From: Styela clava | Lineage: Eukaryota; Chordata; Ascidiacea; Stolidobranchia; Styelidae | Reading direction: 5' to 3' | Length of the DNA: 64,000 nucleotides | NCBI RefSeq assembly: GCF_964204865.1 | Contig: NC_135261.1 | Location: 7,936,001-8,000,000 of the forward strand | Part shown: piece by piece, positions 23,201 through 33,218 of the stretch | Layout of the letters: every line of letters begins with the position of its first letter | Position numbering within the stretch: position 1 is the first letter of the stretch | Program-made: the position numbers and the translations under genes | Notes under the pieces: generated by a model | Told to the model about the DNA's origin: nothing | Database searches by the model: none | What the model saw: the letters and a program-made list of their open reading frames with translations, nothing else

Positions 23201-23694
23201 ACGGTACTGAAAGAATGTATAGTGGCGTTTCCGGCCTTGAACTAGAAGCGGATATATTTATTGGAATTGTTTATTATCAAAGACTGAGACATATGGTATC
23301 TGACAAATTTCAAGTTCGTACAACTGGCCCCGTTGATCAAATGACGCAACAGCCTGTACAAGGCCGAAAACGTGCTGGCGGAATCAGGTTTGGTGAAATG
23401 GAGAGAGATGCATTGGCCGCACATGGCTGTGCTATATTAAACTATGACAGGCTTTTATTATCATCGGATCAAACATGGGGCCATTTATGTGAGAAATGTG
23501 GCAGCATACTATCGCCTATTTTAGAGCGAGATTTGAACAAAGGCCGTCTTTATGGGCTCGGTCGCAAAACATGGAAATGTTTGACGTGTGGTTCATCAGA
23601 TAATGTTGTTTTAGTTGATATTCCATCAGTGTATAGATACTTAGTCAACGAACTAGCAGCGATGAACATCAAAACTGTGATACCTTCTCGGTAA
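20251..23694 (+). CDS. POLR1B: RNA polymerase I second-largest subunit (RPA2/RPA135)
   Basis: One uninterrupted frame of 1147 codons; human POLR1B is about 1135. The product is the beta-like core subunit of nucleolar RNA polymerase I, which makes the large rRNA precursor, and forms half of the catalytic cleft. Landmarks in order: the fork-region motif [20 protein letters not shown] (about 500), [18 protein letters not shown] (755-772), the hybrid-binding motif [12 protein letters not shown] (890-901), [17 protein letters not shown] (about 927), and a C-terminal zinc site with Cys1080, Cys1083, Cys1110 and Cys1113. The ATG at 20251 fits the family N-terminus. No internal stops or frameshifts are seen, so the gene is probably functional. 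The coding region has no intron, unlike most neighbours. Pol I is favoured over Pol II/III paralogues by the N-terminus and the [12 protein letters not shown] zinc region. Confidence 0.96.
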   Translation: [1147 protein letters not shown]

Positions 23695-23769
23695 AAGGAT
23701 AAAAGTGTGGCCAACAGCCACAGGCAACAATTGTCTCATTAACAGAAGTCATCCTATAATGTGTTTTTC

Positions 23770-23775
23770 ATTAAA
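23770..23775 (+). terminator. Possible poly(A) signal of POLR1B
   Basis: ATTAAA 75 bases past the stop codon; no AATAAA is found nearby. Confidence 0.35.
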
Positions 23776-25101
23776 TATTCTGTAAATACAGCTGTACAAT
23801 GGGATTCAGTGATTAGCAATCAAGTTTGATTACAATAATCATTTAGTTTTCCTCTGTTCCACTGCCATATTATTTGTGACCTATCGTATGTCAACCAAAT
23901 TTTTTTTTTTTTTTTAAAAAAGTGACTCAAATTTACATACCCAAATTTTGGGTAGGAAAATTTTCATTGTTTTCATTATTTCAAATTAGGCCTATTAATC
24001 AAATCATGTTTGTGTCCATGTTCAGGCTTCAATTATTTTGAACTAAGCAGTATAAATATAAATATAAAACTTTCTGGAAATTTTTAAATAGAATTTCATT
24101 TTGAGTTCTCAATATTTAATTGCCATGTTTCTATAGCAAGTCATATTAATGTATAAATTTCAATCAACTTTTGGCCTTCATTTTAGGTTAAATTTTCTTC
24201 TGCTATAGTTTACTTGCATTCGATTTCTAATCAACAGGAAAGCCAGCTGTTATTTCAATATGTTTTTCAAGTTTTGTTCAACCTATGTTTACGAAGTGAA
24301 CTTTGTCCTGTTTACGAAGTGAACTTTTGAGGTGTAAATATGACATGTGAAAATATGTCATCACTTTCTATTTGAACAGTAATTTCATTACTTGCTTGCA
24401 TAGGTGTTTACCGAAAGTGCTTATATGTACCTATTATAAATATTAAATGATAAAACTGAAAGACTGTTAGTTCTTTAAAATAGAGACAACATAACCTAAT
24501 TAATGTATTTGGCACTTTTGATGAGTTTAGCACATCATTGCTAATAACTTCAGCTAACTTTCTTGTTGTATTATTTGAATACTGTTCAGTATGGACTTTC
24601 TAATATGTAACTTCCTTGTTGTATTATTTGAATACTGTTCGGTTTGGACTTTCTAATATGTAAAGTGCCACAAAACCTCTAAAATATACCTCAATGTAGG
24701 TTGTTTGTTCCTGGCTCTATTCCTATTTTGAGGCTACATTTTCCGGTAATTTCATCTTTATTATTAAGCTGATTTACATATGTAATGTTTTATTTGAAAG
24801 GTTTGCATAATAGTAATAATAATTGAGATGGTTTGGGCCGCCAACCGGTGTTCTGCCTGTAATTTAAAAAAGTTAAATATGAGAGCAGTTTTATGCTGAT
24901 AGTGCATTGCTTTACACTGCCAAGTGCCAATTTTTGGATTTTGCTTTGGTCTTTAATTTTAATTAAGGTCACACATTTTGTATTGAATATAGTTGTGAAG
25001 GCCTGACATTTTCAACCACTGTTAGAGCAATTTGTGTGGAATAATTGTTGATGGTGCTTTATTATTTTCTTCCATTTTTCAACAGATTTACCAGTAACAA
25101 T
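23776..25101. other. POLR1B-DENND5 intergenic region
   Basis: No coding signal. It contains a poly-T run near 23900 and two short tandem repeats: TGTTTACGAAGTGAACTTT twice at about 24285-24330, and a 53-bp duplication at 24556-24661. A pyrimidine tract with AG at 25085 (TTTTTCAACAG) may be a splice acceptor for the next gene. Confidence 0.45.
24556..24661. repeat. 53-bp tandem duplication
   Basis: Two units (24556-24608, 24609-24661) share TTGTTGTATTATTTGAATAC and GGACTTTCTAATATG at an offset of 53 with a few differences. Confidence 0.85.
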
Positions 25102-25134
25102 ATGTACCGTAATTATATTTTAAAAATACATTGA
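25102..25134 (+). promoter_or_regulatory. Short upstream ORF before DENND5
   Basis: An ATG at 25102 opens a 10-codon frame closed by TGA at 25132-25134, 35 bases before the DENND5 start codon and in another frame. It lies downstream of the possible acceptor at 25085, so it would be in the mature leader and could lower translation. No conservation evidence is available. Confidence 0.35.
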
Positions 25135-25169
25135 TACCGTGTACTGTTGTCACTGGTGCCGTTGTCAAT

Positions 25170-28100
25170 ATGACATCTACTACAATGGAAATGGATAACA
25201 AAAAGAGGCAAAGTAACATTTTTGATTATTTTTTTGTATCCGGGATTTCGAGAAGAAGTTTGCTACGCGTACCTGCTGTTGGCAAGGATGATGAAAATAT
25301 ATTAGATACTGCCTTCAGACCTTCTGTTTTATACCGTTTTCCTACAAACGTCCCGGAAAATTCATGGAATATATCCATCCAAGGTACACTGATGCAATTA
25401 TGCCATCCTGGAGGAATTTCAGTCAGAATGGGGGAGCCGGAAAATAATGAACCAGTTTATCACTCATTCTTATCAACGAGGGATGACGGGTTTCGAACCT
25501 ACGGACATGTTTTGACCTATTTTGAAGCAATTACTGATGGAACAGTTATAGAAAAAATCCGAAATAGTATTCAAAATGCAGATGATGCTTCACAGAAGGA
25601 TAACGAAAAAATATACGCTCAAAAATGTATTTGTCTCAGTAGTAGGCATTCGTACATAAATACGGCTGAAAAACTATTACGGATGTTGTACAAAATATTT
25701 GTTACAGAAAAGAGAGAACTAAAAGGCACAAATTTGCCGATTGATAGTTATATTTACAATCTTTTATTTGAAATGCCAATACCATCAATGGGAAATAGTC
25801 TTGCACTGAAATGGAACTCAGAAAAGCCAATTATCGTACAGCATCCATCAATCACAGAACTTCCTTTTATAGACATACATTTATCATCGTTATTTAACCT
25901 TGTTGGCGGACCCGCTAATGTTTTACGCGTTTTAACAAGCGCTTTTCTGGAACATCAAATTATATTTGTTTCGAAAGACTGCCATCAACTGATGCAAGTT
26001 GCTGAAGCAGTAACTTCTCTAATGTTTCCATTCCAGTGGCTGCATGCATATGCTCCTGTGCTACCGTACAAACTTGCCCATAATTTTTTAGATGCCCCTG
26101 TTCCTTATATTATGGGTATTCCTCTTGGTTCTTCTGAAGAAAAGTTAAACCGATTGAGTTCTGAGTTTGATCAATGTTTTGTTGATCTCGACAAAGGTGC
26201 GGTAGATTGTCCAGAAGATCAGCCGAATTTTCCTAATCAAATTATATTAACCCAACAGTTGAATATGTTTTATAAAAAGCATTTGAAACAGATCGAAAAA
26301 ATTGATAATGTGAAAGATGATTTGAGTGAGGATGCAGAAATTGTGCCACCAGTTCCTGACAATGAAAAAAGTGTTCAACGTTCTACGTCATCATTACATC
26401 GCAGAAACGCTCATAAGAGACCTTCGAAAGTTTACGAAGATGGTCGTGAAATTAATGTTCAGATTTCAGACAAAATCCCAACGACCGAAACTATCGATGC
26501 AAATATTGAAGTTGGAAATGAAATTGATCCAGTTGAGGAGTTAAAAAATCTTCATGCTGTCAGTATTTCTCCGATCAAGTTTTCTACTCCTCCACCCTCA
26601 CCAGTATCAGAGTTAAAAACAATGAAAGCAGATGAGAAAGAAATTCAAGAACAAATTTTCAATATCAAAGTACGAGAAGCTATTTTCGGCAGTTTAGTGT
26701 CGTTGTTTTCACAATACGATAAATTTGTCATCCACCCAGATGTCGACGAAAGTGATCTTGGAAAGGGATGGTTTCTTACTCGCGAGTCACAGCAAAATTT
26801 CGATAAAGCTTCATTTCTATCAGATCAGCCTGAATGTCACTTAAAATTCTTGTCTGCTTTTCTAGAAACGCAACCATTTGCTACTCTAGTTGACAGCTCA
26901 ATTTTATCACAATTTGACAATTCTGTGAAAGACCCAAATTTAAGGCTCTTTGACGATAGAATAAAACAGGCGAAAAGCATGCCTCGTCCAGAAAAGGGGG
27001 GAAAGGATATTACTCCACAAGTACCTGGGTTAGATTTTCTTCATCGTTCAGTGTCTATTATATCGGCTGGACAAAGCGCGAAATTAAGCATAGAAAAATG
27101 GATGAAAAACTCTGAAAATGCGCTGAGAAGAAGATACAATAACTTAAATGGAAGATATCCCAGACTCCGATTGCTACAGAAACCTGATATGGGTATTATA
27201 GAAGAAGATGAAACTGAAAAAGAAGAAGTGAAATCAAACGATGTATTTCCTAATATATTATGTCCAGCGTTGCTCCAAGAAAGAATGAAAGATTCTGAGC
27301 AAAAAGTGTTTCAATCGTCAACTATTGATCCTGATGCGGAATGGCAGGAACTACAACGCACAAAGAAAAGATTAGCAAGGCAACCAAGTATGTCTGAATT
27401 TTCTCCAGAAATGATTGCGCAAACTAACTGGAAATTCCTTGAAAAATTGTTGAAAGACGTGAAAGGAAAAACTAACAAATTGGTTGTGAGAAAAATGGGA
27501 CAAGAAGCTGTCGCACTAGGACACACAGAATCTAGCATTATGGGCCTCGAGGAAAATACACTCATTGGTAGTTTATGCGACCTTTTAGAAAGAATATGGT
27601 GTCATGGATTACATTCTAATCAAAAGACTGGAAAATCGGCGCTTTGGTCACATTTACTAAGATATGAAGAAGATTCTGTAAGGATAATGAGAGTTCCAAC
27701 ACACAACGTTATGAATACAGTTGATGGGGCTCGGCTTACTGGCTTGGGACAACATACTCAGTCAACTGGGAGGTTATCAATGACGCCAGAATCTCCTTTA
27801 CATCTTTCTCCCCAGTCAGCTAGAAAATTTGCAGACGAGGTCCGATTAGATCGCAGATTTTCTCAGCCGGTCGTGGTTTCTGACAGTCAATATATTTCTC
27901 CCATACCAACTGATATTGTTAGTAATATTAAAAGAATAAGACAATTACGTGAAGTCAAAACAAATGTTGGAAAATGCCGAGCATGGATACGACTTTCATT
28001 AGAACAGAAGCAACTCCAAGTTCATTTGAAAAAACTTTTATCAAATCGACCTTTGTTGCAAACAATGTACAAGCGATACTCATTGTTGAGATGTGATGAT

Positions 28101-29360
28101 GAGCGTGAACAATTTCTGTACCATCTTTTATCATTAAATGCCGTTGATTTTACTTGCTTTACCAATTCTTTCACCAAAACTACAATCCCTTACCGTGTTT
28201 GGATTTTTCCGAAGAAGCAACTAAGTGGAATCTCTCAAACTTCCGCCAATGTGTACATAATGATATCAGGAGAACTTGCATGCACAGGCGTAATTTCTGT
28301 TCCTAAAAACTGTCTGGAATTCAGTTTTCAACAGCAAAATCTTGGAGTCCTCACAACGATGATACTTGGACATGATAATGCTGGCATGCTACCAAAATGG
28401 CTCGTTGAATATGCTATTGTTCGGAATGAAGTATCTGGGCAAGCATATTATTTACCTTGTGGACGTTGGTTGGGAAGTAGCATCGATGACGGCAGCACAC
28501 AAAGACTGCTGCTGGCTCATACAATACCTCATGCTAAGGATCTTAATATCTTTATACATGAAGTTTCATCAGGTAAAAATCAGCTCGGCGTCTACCCTGT
28601 TGTACAAAAAAACCTTATCGATGACTTGAGAGATTATGTGGGACAAGCTGTCAACGCCGTCGTGAAGCATTTTCATCGCCCATCGCAAGATACGTTATGT
28701 CCAGGAGCTCTCACACCACTTTTATGTAAACCAAATGGTCTTATACCGGTTTTAATACAAGTTTTTCAACATGGTTTGAAGAGCGCTGGATTTTTTCGAA
28801 AGCAGATTTACGCTTGGGATGTTATTACTACGGCTTGTGATATATTATCAGGAAGGTCTTTAGCTGTAAAACAAGAACAATCACTATACAGATCCACATT
28901 AAACAATTTAGGGGATTTCATACGAAACACAAGTCCTCAGCGAAGTATCACTGCACCATCTCAATCCTCTTCGGGGCGTAACTCACCACAATTCAGTGCT
29001 CGAGATGAGGAAGGACCTGTTTTTTCAAAAACCGGTCCAGCGGATGTTAAAGCGATCACAAACCGATTACTATTTCTGCATAACATAATCAAAAGCCAAC
29101 AAGAACGGGGATTAGGTAAAGATGACATGTTTCAAGTCCTCGTTTGTGTTGGATTAAGAGAACGTTGCCTATCAGAATGGCTGAAAAGTATTTCGTCAGT
29201 AATTCGACAAGGAACACAACTTTATGAAAGACATGCATTCATGTGCAATTCACAAGCAATTTTAGCGCTTGCATCGGTTTTGACTAATTTATCAGAGTAT
29301 TCTATAACTTTTGAGCCAATATTATTAAGAGGATTAGATGAATTATTATCAGGTCGTTAG
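25170..29360 (+). CDS. DENND5: DENN domain-containing protein 5 (Rab exchange factor)
   Basis: A single frame; the first in-frame ATG is at 25170, giving 1396 residues (human DENND5A and DENND5B are about 1280). Order: upstream DENN (about 15-100, from NIFDYFFVSGI), central DENN (about 170-330, with IDIHLSSLFNLVGGPANVLR and LEHQIIFVSKD), a variable acidic linker with Ser/Pro clusters, downstream DENN (about 495-640), first RUN (about 790-1005, LLERIWCHGLHSNQKTG and REQFLYHLLSLNAVDFTCF), PLAT (about 1009-1120, LGVLTTMILGHDNAG), second RUN (about 1175-1390). This layout is peculiar to DENND5, which is reported to load GTP on Rab39 and bind Rab6 at Golgi/endosomal membranes. The related protein MADD lacks RUN and PLAT domains and was ruled out. 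The longer length is mostly in the linkers. The coding region is intronless and undamaged. Confidence 0.95.
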   Translation: MTSTTMEMDNKKRQSNIFDYFFVSGISRRSLLRVPAVGKDDENILDTAFRPSVLYRFPTNVPENSWNISIQGTLMQLCHPGGISVRMGEPENNEPVYHSFLSTRDDGFRTYGHVLTYFEAITDGTVIEKIRNSIQNADDASQKDNEKIYAQKCICLSSRHSYINTAEKLLRMLYKIFVTEKRELKGTNLPIDSYIYNLLFEMPIPSMGNSLALKWNSEKPIIVQHPSITELPFIDIHLSSLFNLVGGPANVLRVLTSAFLEHQIIFVSKDCHQLMQVAEAVTSLMFPFQWLHAYAPVLPYKLAHNFLDAPVPYIMGIPLGSSEEKLNRLSSEFDQCFVDLDKGAVDCPEDQPNFPNQIILTQQLNMFYKKHLKQIEKIDNVKDDLSEDAEIVPPVPDNEKSVQRSTSSLHRRNAHKRPSKVYEDGREINVQISDKIPTTETIDANIEVGNEIDPVEELKNLHAVSISPIKFSTPPPSPVSELKTMKADEKEIQEQIFNIKVREAIFGSLVSLFSQYDKFVIHPDVDESDLGKGWFLTRESQQNFDKASFLSDQPECHLKFLSAFLETQPFATLVDSSILSQFDNSVKDPNLRLFDDRIKQAKSMPRPEKGGKDITPQVPGLDFLHRSVSIISAGQSAKLSIEKWMKNSENALRRRYNNLNGRYPRLRLLQKPDMGIIEEDETEKEEVKSNDVFPNILCPALLQERMKDSEQKVFQSSTIDPDAEWQELQRTKKRLARQPSMSEFSPEMIAQTNWKFLEKLLKDVKGKTNKLVVRKMGQEAVALGHTESSIMGLEENTLIGSLCDLLERIWCHGLHSNQKTGKSALWSHLLRYEEDSVRIMRVPTHNVMNTVDGARLTGLGQHTQSTGRLSMTPESPLHLSPQSARKFADEVRLDRRFSQPVVVSDSQYISPIPTDIVSNIKRIRQLREVKTNVGKCRAWIRLSLEQKQLQVHLKKLLSNRPLLQTMYKRYSLLRCDDEREQFLYHLLSLNAVDFTCFTNSFTKTTIPYRVWIFPKKQLSGISQTSANVYIMISGELACTGVISVPKNCLEFSFQQQNLGVLTTMILGHDNAGMLPKWLVEYAIVRNEVSGQAYYLPCGRWLGSSIDDGSTQRLLLAHTIPHAKDLNIFIHEVSSGKNQLGVYPVVQKNLIDDLRDYVGQAVNAVVKHFHRPSQDTLCPGALTPLLCKPNGLIPVLIQVFQHGLKSAGFFRKQIYAWDVITTACDILSGRSLAVKQEQSLYRSTLNNLGDFIRNTSPQRSITAPSQSSSGRNSPQFSARDEEGPVFSKTGPADVKAITNRLLFLHNIIKSQQERGLGKDDMFQVLVCVGLRERCLSEWLKSISSVIRQGTQLYERHAFMCNSQAILALASVLTNLSEYSITFEPILLRGLDELLSGR

Positions 29361-30870
29361 TTCTGTTTGAACTCATTATATCCTGTTACCAAATTCTTGC
29401 CAATGCTTTTATAACCAAGTTGAAATTATGTTGTATCCTACATAAAATATTTATTTTAGTGTGCTGTGCAATCTATCGTATTATAACTATTGATTATGTC
29501 TTTATTGGAATTACACCTAGTACTTAGTGAGATTGCATATACTGATTGACAAGTTCATCATTGGTGAAATATGAAATTTCTGACTGCGCTACACTGTATG
29601 TGGGCATAAAACTAATTTGATCTTTCGATAGTTAGTCCAGCCAGAGCCACTCAGTTTAAAAGTTTCAATTTCGTACATATATTTTCATGGGTATATATTT
29701 TGAAATTCAATTTTAGAAGTTTAGAAGGAAAATCAATACCTATACAATTTAACAAATTAATATTTTGAATATAGTATAATTCTAGTTTAGATATTTCAAA
29801 ACGAATTTTGAATTATTATTTCAATCAGATGTGGCCATGTTTATTTTATATTCCAGACTTCCCAAATCTTGAGCGAGCGGCGTCATTACATCATGTTTGA
29901 ATATCAAAGTAGGAATATCTTCCAAGCATGGGCCAGTATTACAGTGCACTTATTTTATATACATCACCATTAAATCATGCTCGGTTTGGTATATAAGACA
30001 GCTAAGATTATTTTAAATTTGTAAATCTATTTTCTTGCTAGTAAATTCTATATATGGTTCTTTACTGGTAAATCAAGCTTTATATAAACTTATATCTGGA
30101 AGTTTGAACTATATTAGGATGCAACGTTTCCTTAGTAATGAATACGTTACTTGCAATAACATTGCCCGACCTTTTACAACATATACAATATCCTGTATTC
30201 ATCATTTACGAGCATATAAACCTTTTCAAAATAAATCTGATTATTGATCTACTAGCATAACATATTAAGAAATTGTGTTTTATTTCAGCATAATGTTACG
30301 AACTTGTGTATACTGTTTCATGTGTGAACTGTAGATAAATAAATAAACCTGTGATTCCGTAATGCACGCTTGACCGATTTTTTTGGTTAAATCAAAGTCC
30401 TGAACTAAAATATTTTGACGTAAATTTGAAAAAACAAAAACAATTCTTGTTTGTTTTGGGAGAAGGGATTATTCTTTTATAAATGAATAGCTCAGAGAGG
30501 CATTATGATAATAGGAATGCCAAAGATAATTATATTAACAATTATTATATAATTGGATAAAAGTCAGTCGAAATAAAGTCATTTTTCATTAGCTCAACTT
30601 GATAACAGGGTAAGGAATTTTTTTGACTCTTTTGACCCGAAAAAATATTTCTGTAATAAAAAAATATGCTACCTGAATTTTAATATTCAATTTTGTTTTG
30701 TTTTTCTCGTTTTGCTATATTATACCATAATGTGAATGTTTTTTTTTAACTATTATTCAGCCGAGTAAAAGAGTCAAGGAATGACCAAAACTGTATCAAT
30801 CCAATATTTCGAATACATTCTCAAATTAGAATTACGGTATTAAATATTGAGTCTTGTATTGAACTGTTTT
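29361..30870. other. 3' UTR of DENND5 and intergenic DNA
   Basis: AATAAATAAA at 30338-30347 is the likely poly(A) signal of DENND5, which would give a 3' UTR of about 1 kb. Nothing else recognised. Confidence 0.4.
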
Positions 30871-31190
30871 TCAACCTACCGTATTTGATCACGACCCACT
30901 TGGCAAGGCCACATTTTTTTGCAACCTCTGTGAACTGAAATAATACAGCGAAAATAAAAGATAATAATAAAATAGATAATACATTTACTGGAATTGCTTA
31001 TTTTCACACAAATGATCGAATTTTGGCACTATTTCGGTGATGGTGCGTCTCAGTATCGTTTCCAAATTTGATCGATATTTTGTCTCAACACACCGTAAGT
31101 TAGTGTGGGAAAAAAATTTTGTCGCTACCCCCATTGACCCTTTTTGCGACCCACTGTGCGGTCGGGACCCCAAGTTTGAAGAGCCCTATT
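30871..31190. mobile_element. Decayed hAT-like element
   Basis: The left side CTGTTTTTCAACCTACCG..CACGACCCA and right side GCGACCCACTG..GACCCCAAGTTTGAAGAGCCC are inverted relatives with the CGACCC-rich subterminal words of hAT MITEs. Ends and target duplication are too worn to fix precisely. Confidence 0.5.
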
Positions 31191-31974
31191 CTGAAATGAA
31201 GTATGTTTAACAGGGAACTCCCATTGTAATATTGTATTCATTTAGAAAATTAAATTTTTAAATTCATAAGCAGTCTGTATAAATATTGTTTTCTGTGCGA
31301 CCATACCTGAAATTCCATATGTAAAAATGAAAATATCTCAAGTTATTCTTAGAATGAAGAATTGACCAATTCTTATATGTAAATAAACTAAATTTCTTCA
31401 TTTAATATTGTTCGGTAAAGTCCATTTACTAATGAAGCTTAATCATGGCTAGTGTATCCTCTTCCAGTATTATTAAACTCCTTGTATTATAATATTCATC
31501 ACCACTGCGATATATTTTCTCTTTCTGACTATTTCATAATGATTTTGATGTTCAGCATTACTTTGTTTTTCTATATAGCTTTTGATTACGTTTTCATGAA
31601 GCGTGCCTTGTTACATTTCATTGCCATTTGCTACAATGTTGTAGGAGTTTTCTAGTACACTCCTTTCTTTATTATTTTAGAAGAAAATTGTTTACAGAAT
31701 GGTGTAAATAATTTAACGTAGTTTAATTTGGATTCAAATTTATGAATATTTGGAAATAAAAATCATAATGGCAGTTTTATTCGTAAACTTTGGAATTTTG
31801 TAGAATAAAGTTTTTCGTCAATATTCGAAATTTACAATGATTCCAAACTGTTTGGAAATGGTTGCCTGCACTTTAATAATATTTCTTGTATTTTGTATTG
31901 TTGTTCTTATCTTTTCTGTGATGTATACATTTCTTTTGTTTGTGTACTTTTCTAATAGTACTAGTCTTTAATTT

Positions 31975-32212
31975 GGGCGCTCCTGAAGTAAGCATATCAA
32001 GATGGCGGACACCGAAACGTAGTATGTGTACCAGGTTAGGGTTGGGCCATAATTTTAGGTACAAATACTACGGGAATCACTTGGCTAGTCCCCGAACTCG
32101 TAATAGAACTAAAATGTGGAAAATTGGAATAAAATTATGGCCTAACCCTAACCTGGTACACATACTACGTTGCGGTATCAGCCATCTTGGTACACATACT
32201 TCAGGAGTACCC
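31975..32212. mobile_element. Foldback MITE, GGGCGCTCC family
   Basis: Long imperfect inverted arms: GGGCGCTCCTGAAGTAAG..AAGATGGCGGACACC on the left, and GGTATCAGCCATCTTGG..ACTTCAGGAGTACCC on the right. The inverted match continues inward through AGGTTAGGGTTGGGCCATAA against TTATGGCCTAACCCTAACCT, so most of the element can fold on itself. TAATTT flanks it on both sides (31969-31974, 32213-32218). No coding capacity. Confidence 0.85.
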
Positions 32213-33218
32213 TAATTTGGCTATTTCTATATGTGTTTCGGCTGGATTTTTATTTCATGCCATTATTGATATCAAGTATGATTTAAGGCTGACAAATTTA
32301 TCCGGCGGAGAATGGAAACCCTAATTGGGGTTGCTTGGATACTTTATGTTGAACGGTATTTGAAAATCAAAATTGTAATTTTGCCAAATCCCAATATTAC
32401 AAAATTGGGGAATATTTTGCTGTTGAGTATACTCATTTAAAATTTCCTTAATAAAAATAAATTTCAATAAATTGAAGAAACATGGATTACCCGAATTATT
32501 TTATCTAGGCATTCCTAATTCCTATACCCAATGTATTCCAGATTTATTCTTAAATATCATAGATGCCAATACAATTAGGTGAATACTGCAATCAAATAAA
32601 TCAAAGCAAATTTGACAGTATATGGTTAAAAGTGCATATACCCATCTATTGTTTTAATTGTGATCGTTAATTAATAACATTCTGAAAGTGAGTTACCATA
32701 TATATATTCATGTTCGAATATTTTTAATTTGACCCACATATTATTCAATTTTGTTCCATGTCTATCCATTCATTACACTTCCTTTTCTTCAAAGTCATAG
32801 GTAGCCCGATGTCACCTTGAACATGTTACCTAACAGAATTCTGTTCCTTCATTATATCTGTAATATGATCTGATGTCCTCTCAATCCTAACTATCAATGC
32901 TACTATTATTAATCTGAAAGATAGTACTATAGAAAAAAAGGAGCTCTGAGGTGCCATTTCAATAAAAAAGCATTTTGAATGCCTATATTAGGCTGGTAAA
33001 ATTATTACGATTTTCAATCTTCAACCAATTTTCTGTTAACTTTGCTCTGCAAATATTTCTCTCTTTGTCTCAAGAAAGACAATTCTTAATTTCCGACTTT
33101 GTGAGGATGCTTTATTTCGCCAATTTTGATTCTCTATACATACATTACATTTATTAAACAATAATATTCTTGTTTATTTGTGTTTTTGTTAGATTAGCGG
33201 GTATCTTAACATACAATA
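32213..33218. other. Intergenic region upstream of PRMT9
   Basis: No gene seen. A pyrimidine-rich tract ends in AG at 33192 (GTGTTTTTGTTAG), 26 bases before the PRMT9 ATG. It resembles an acceptor for a 5' UTR intron or trans-splicing. Confidence 0.4.

Noticed and set aside
25170..29360. Identification as MADD (Rab3 exchange factor)
   Set aside because: MADD also has DENN domains but lacks the RUN-PLAT-RUN C-terminal half seen here.
20251..29360. POLR1B-DENND5 operon
   Set aside because: Same strand and adjacent, but 1.5 kb apart; animal operons with trans-splicing normally have much shorter gaps.
32040..32160. Telomere-like repeats (CCCTAACCCTAACC) as an interstitial telomere
   Set aside because: Only about two units occur, always at the same place inside copies of one MITE family.
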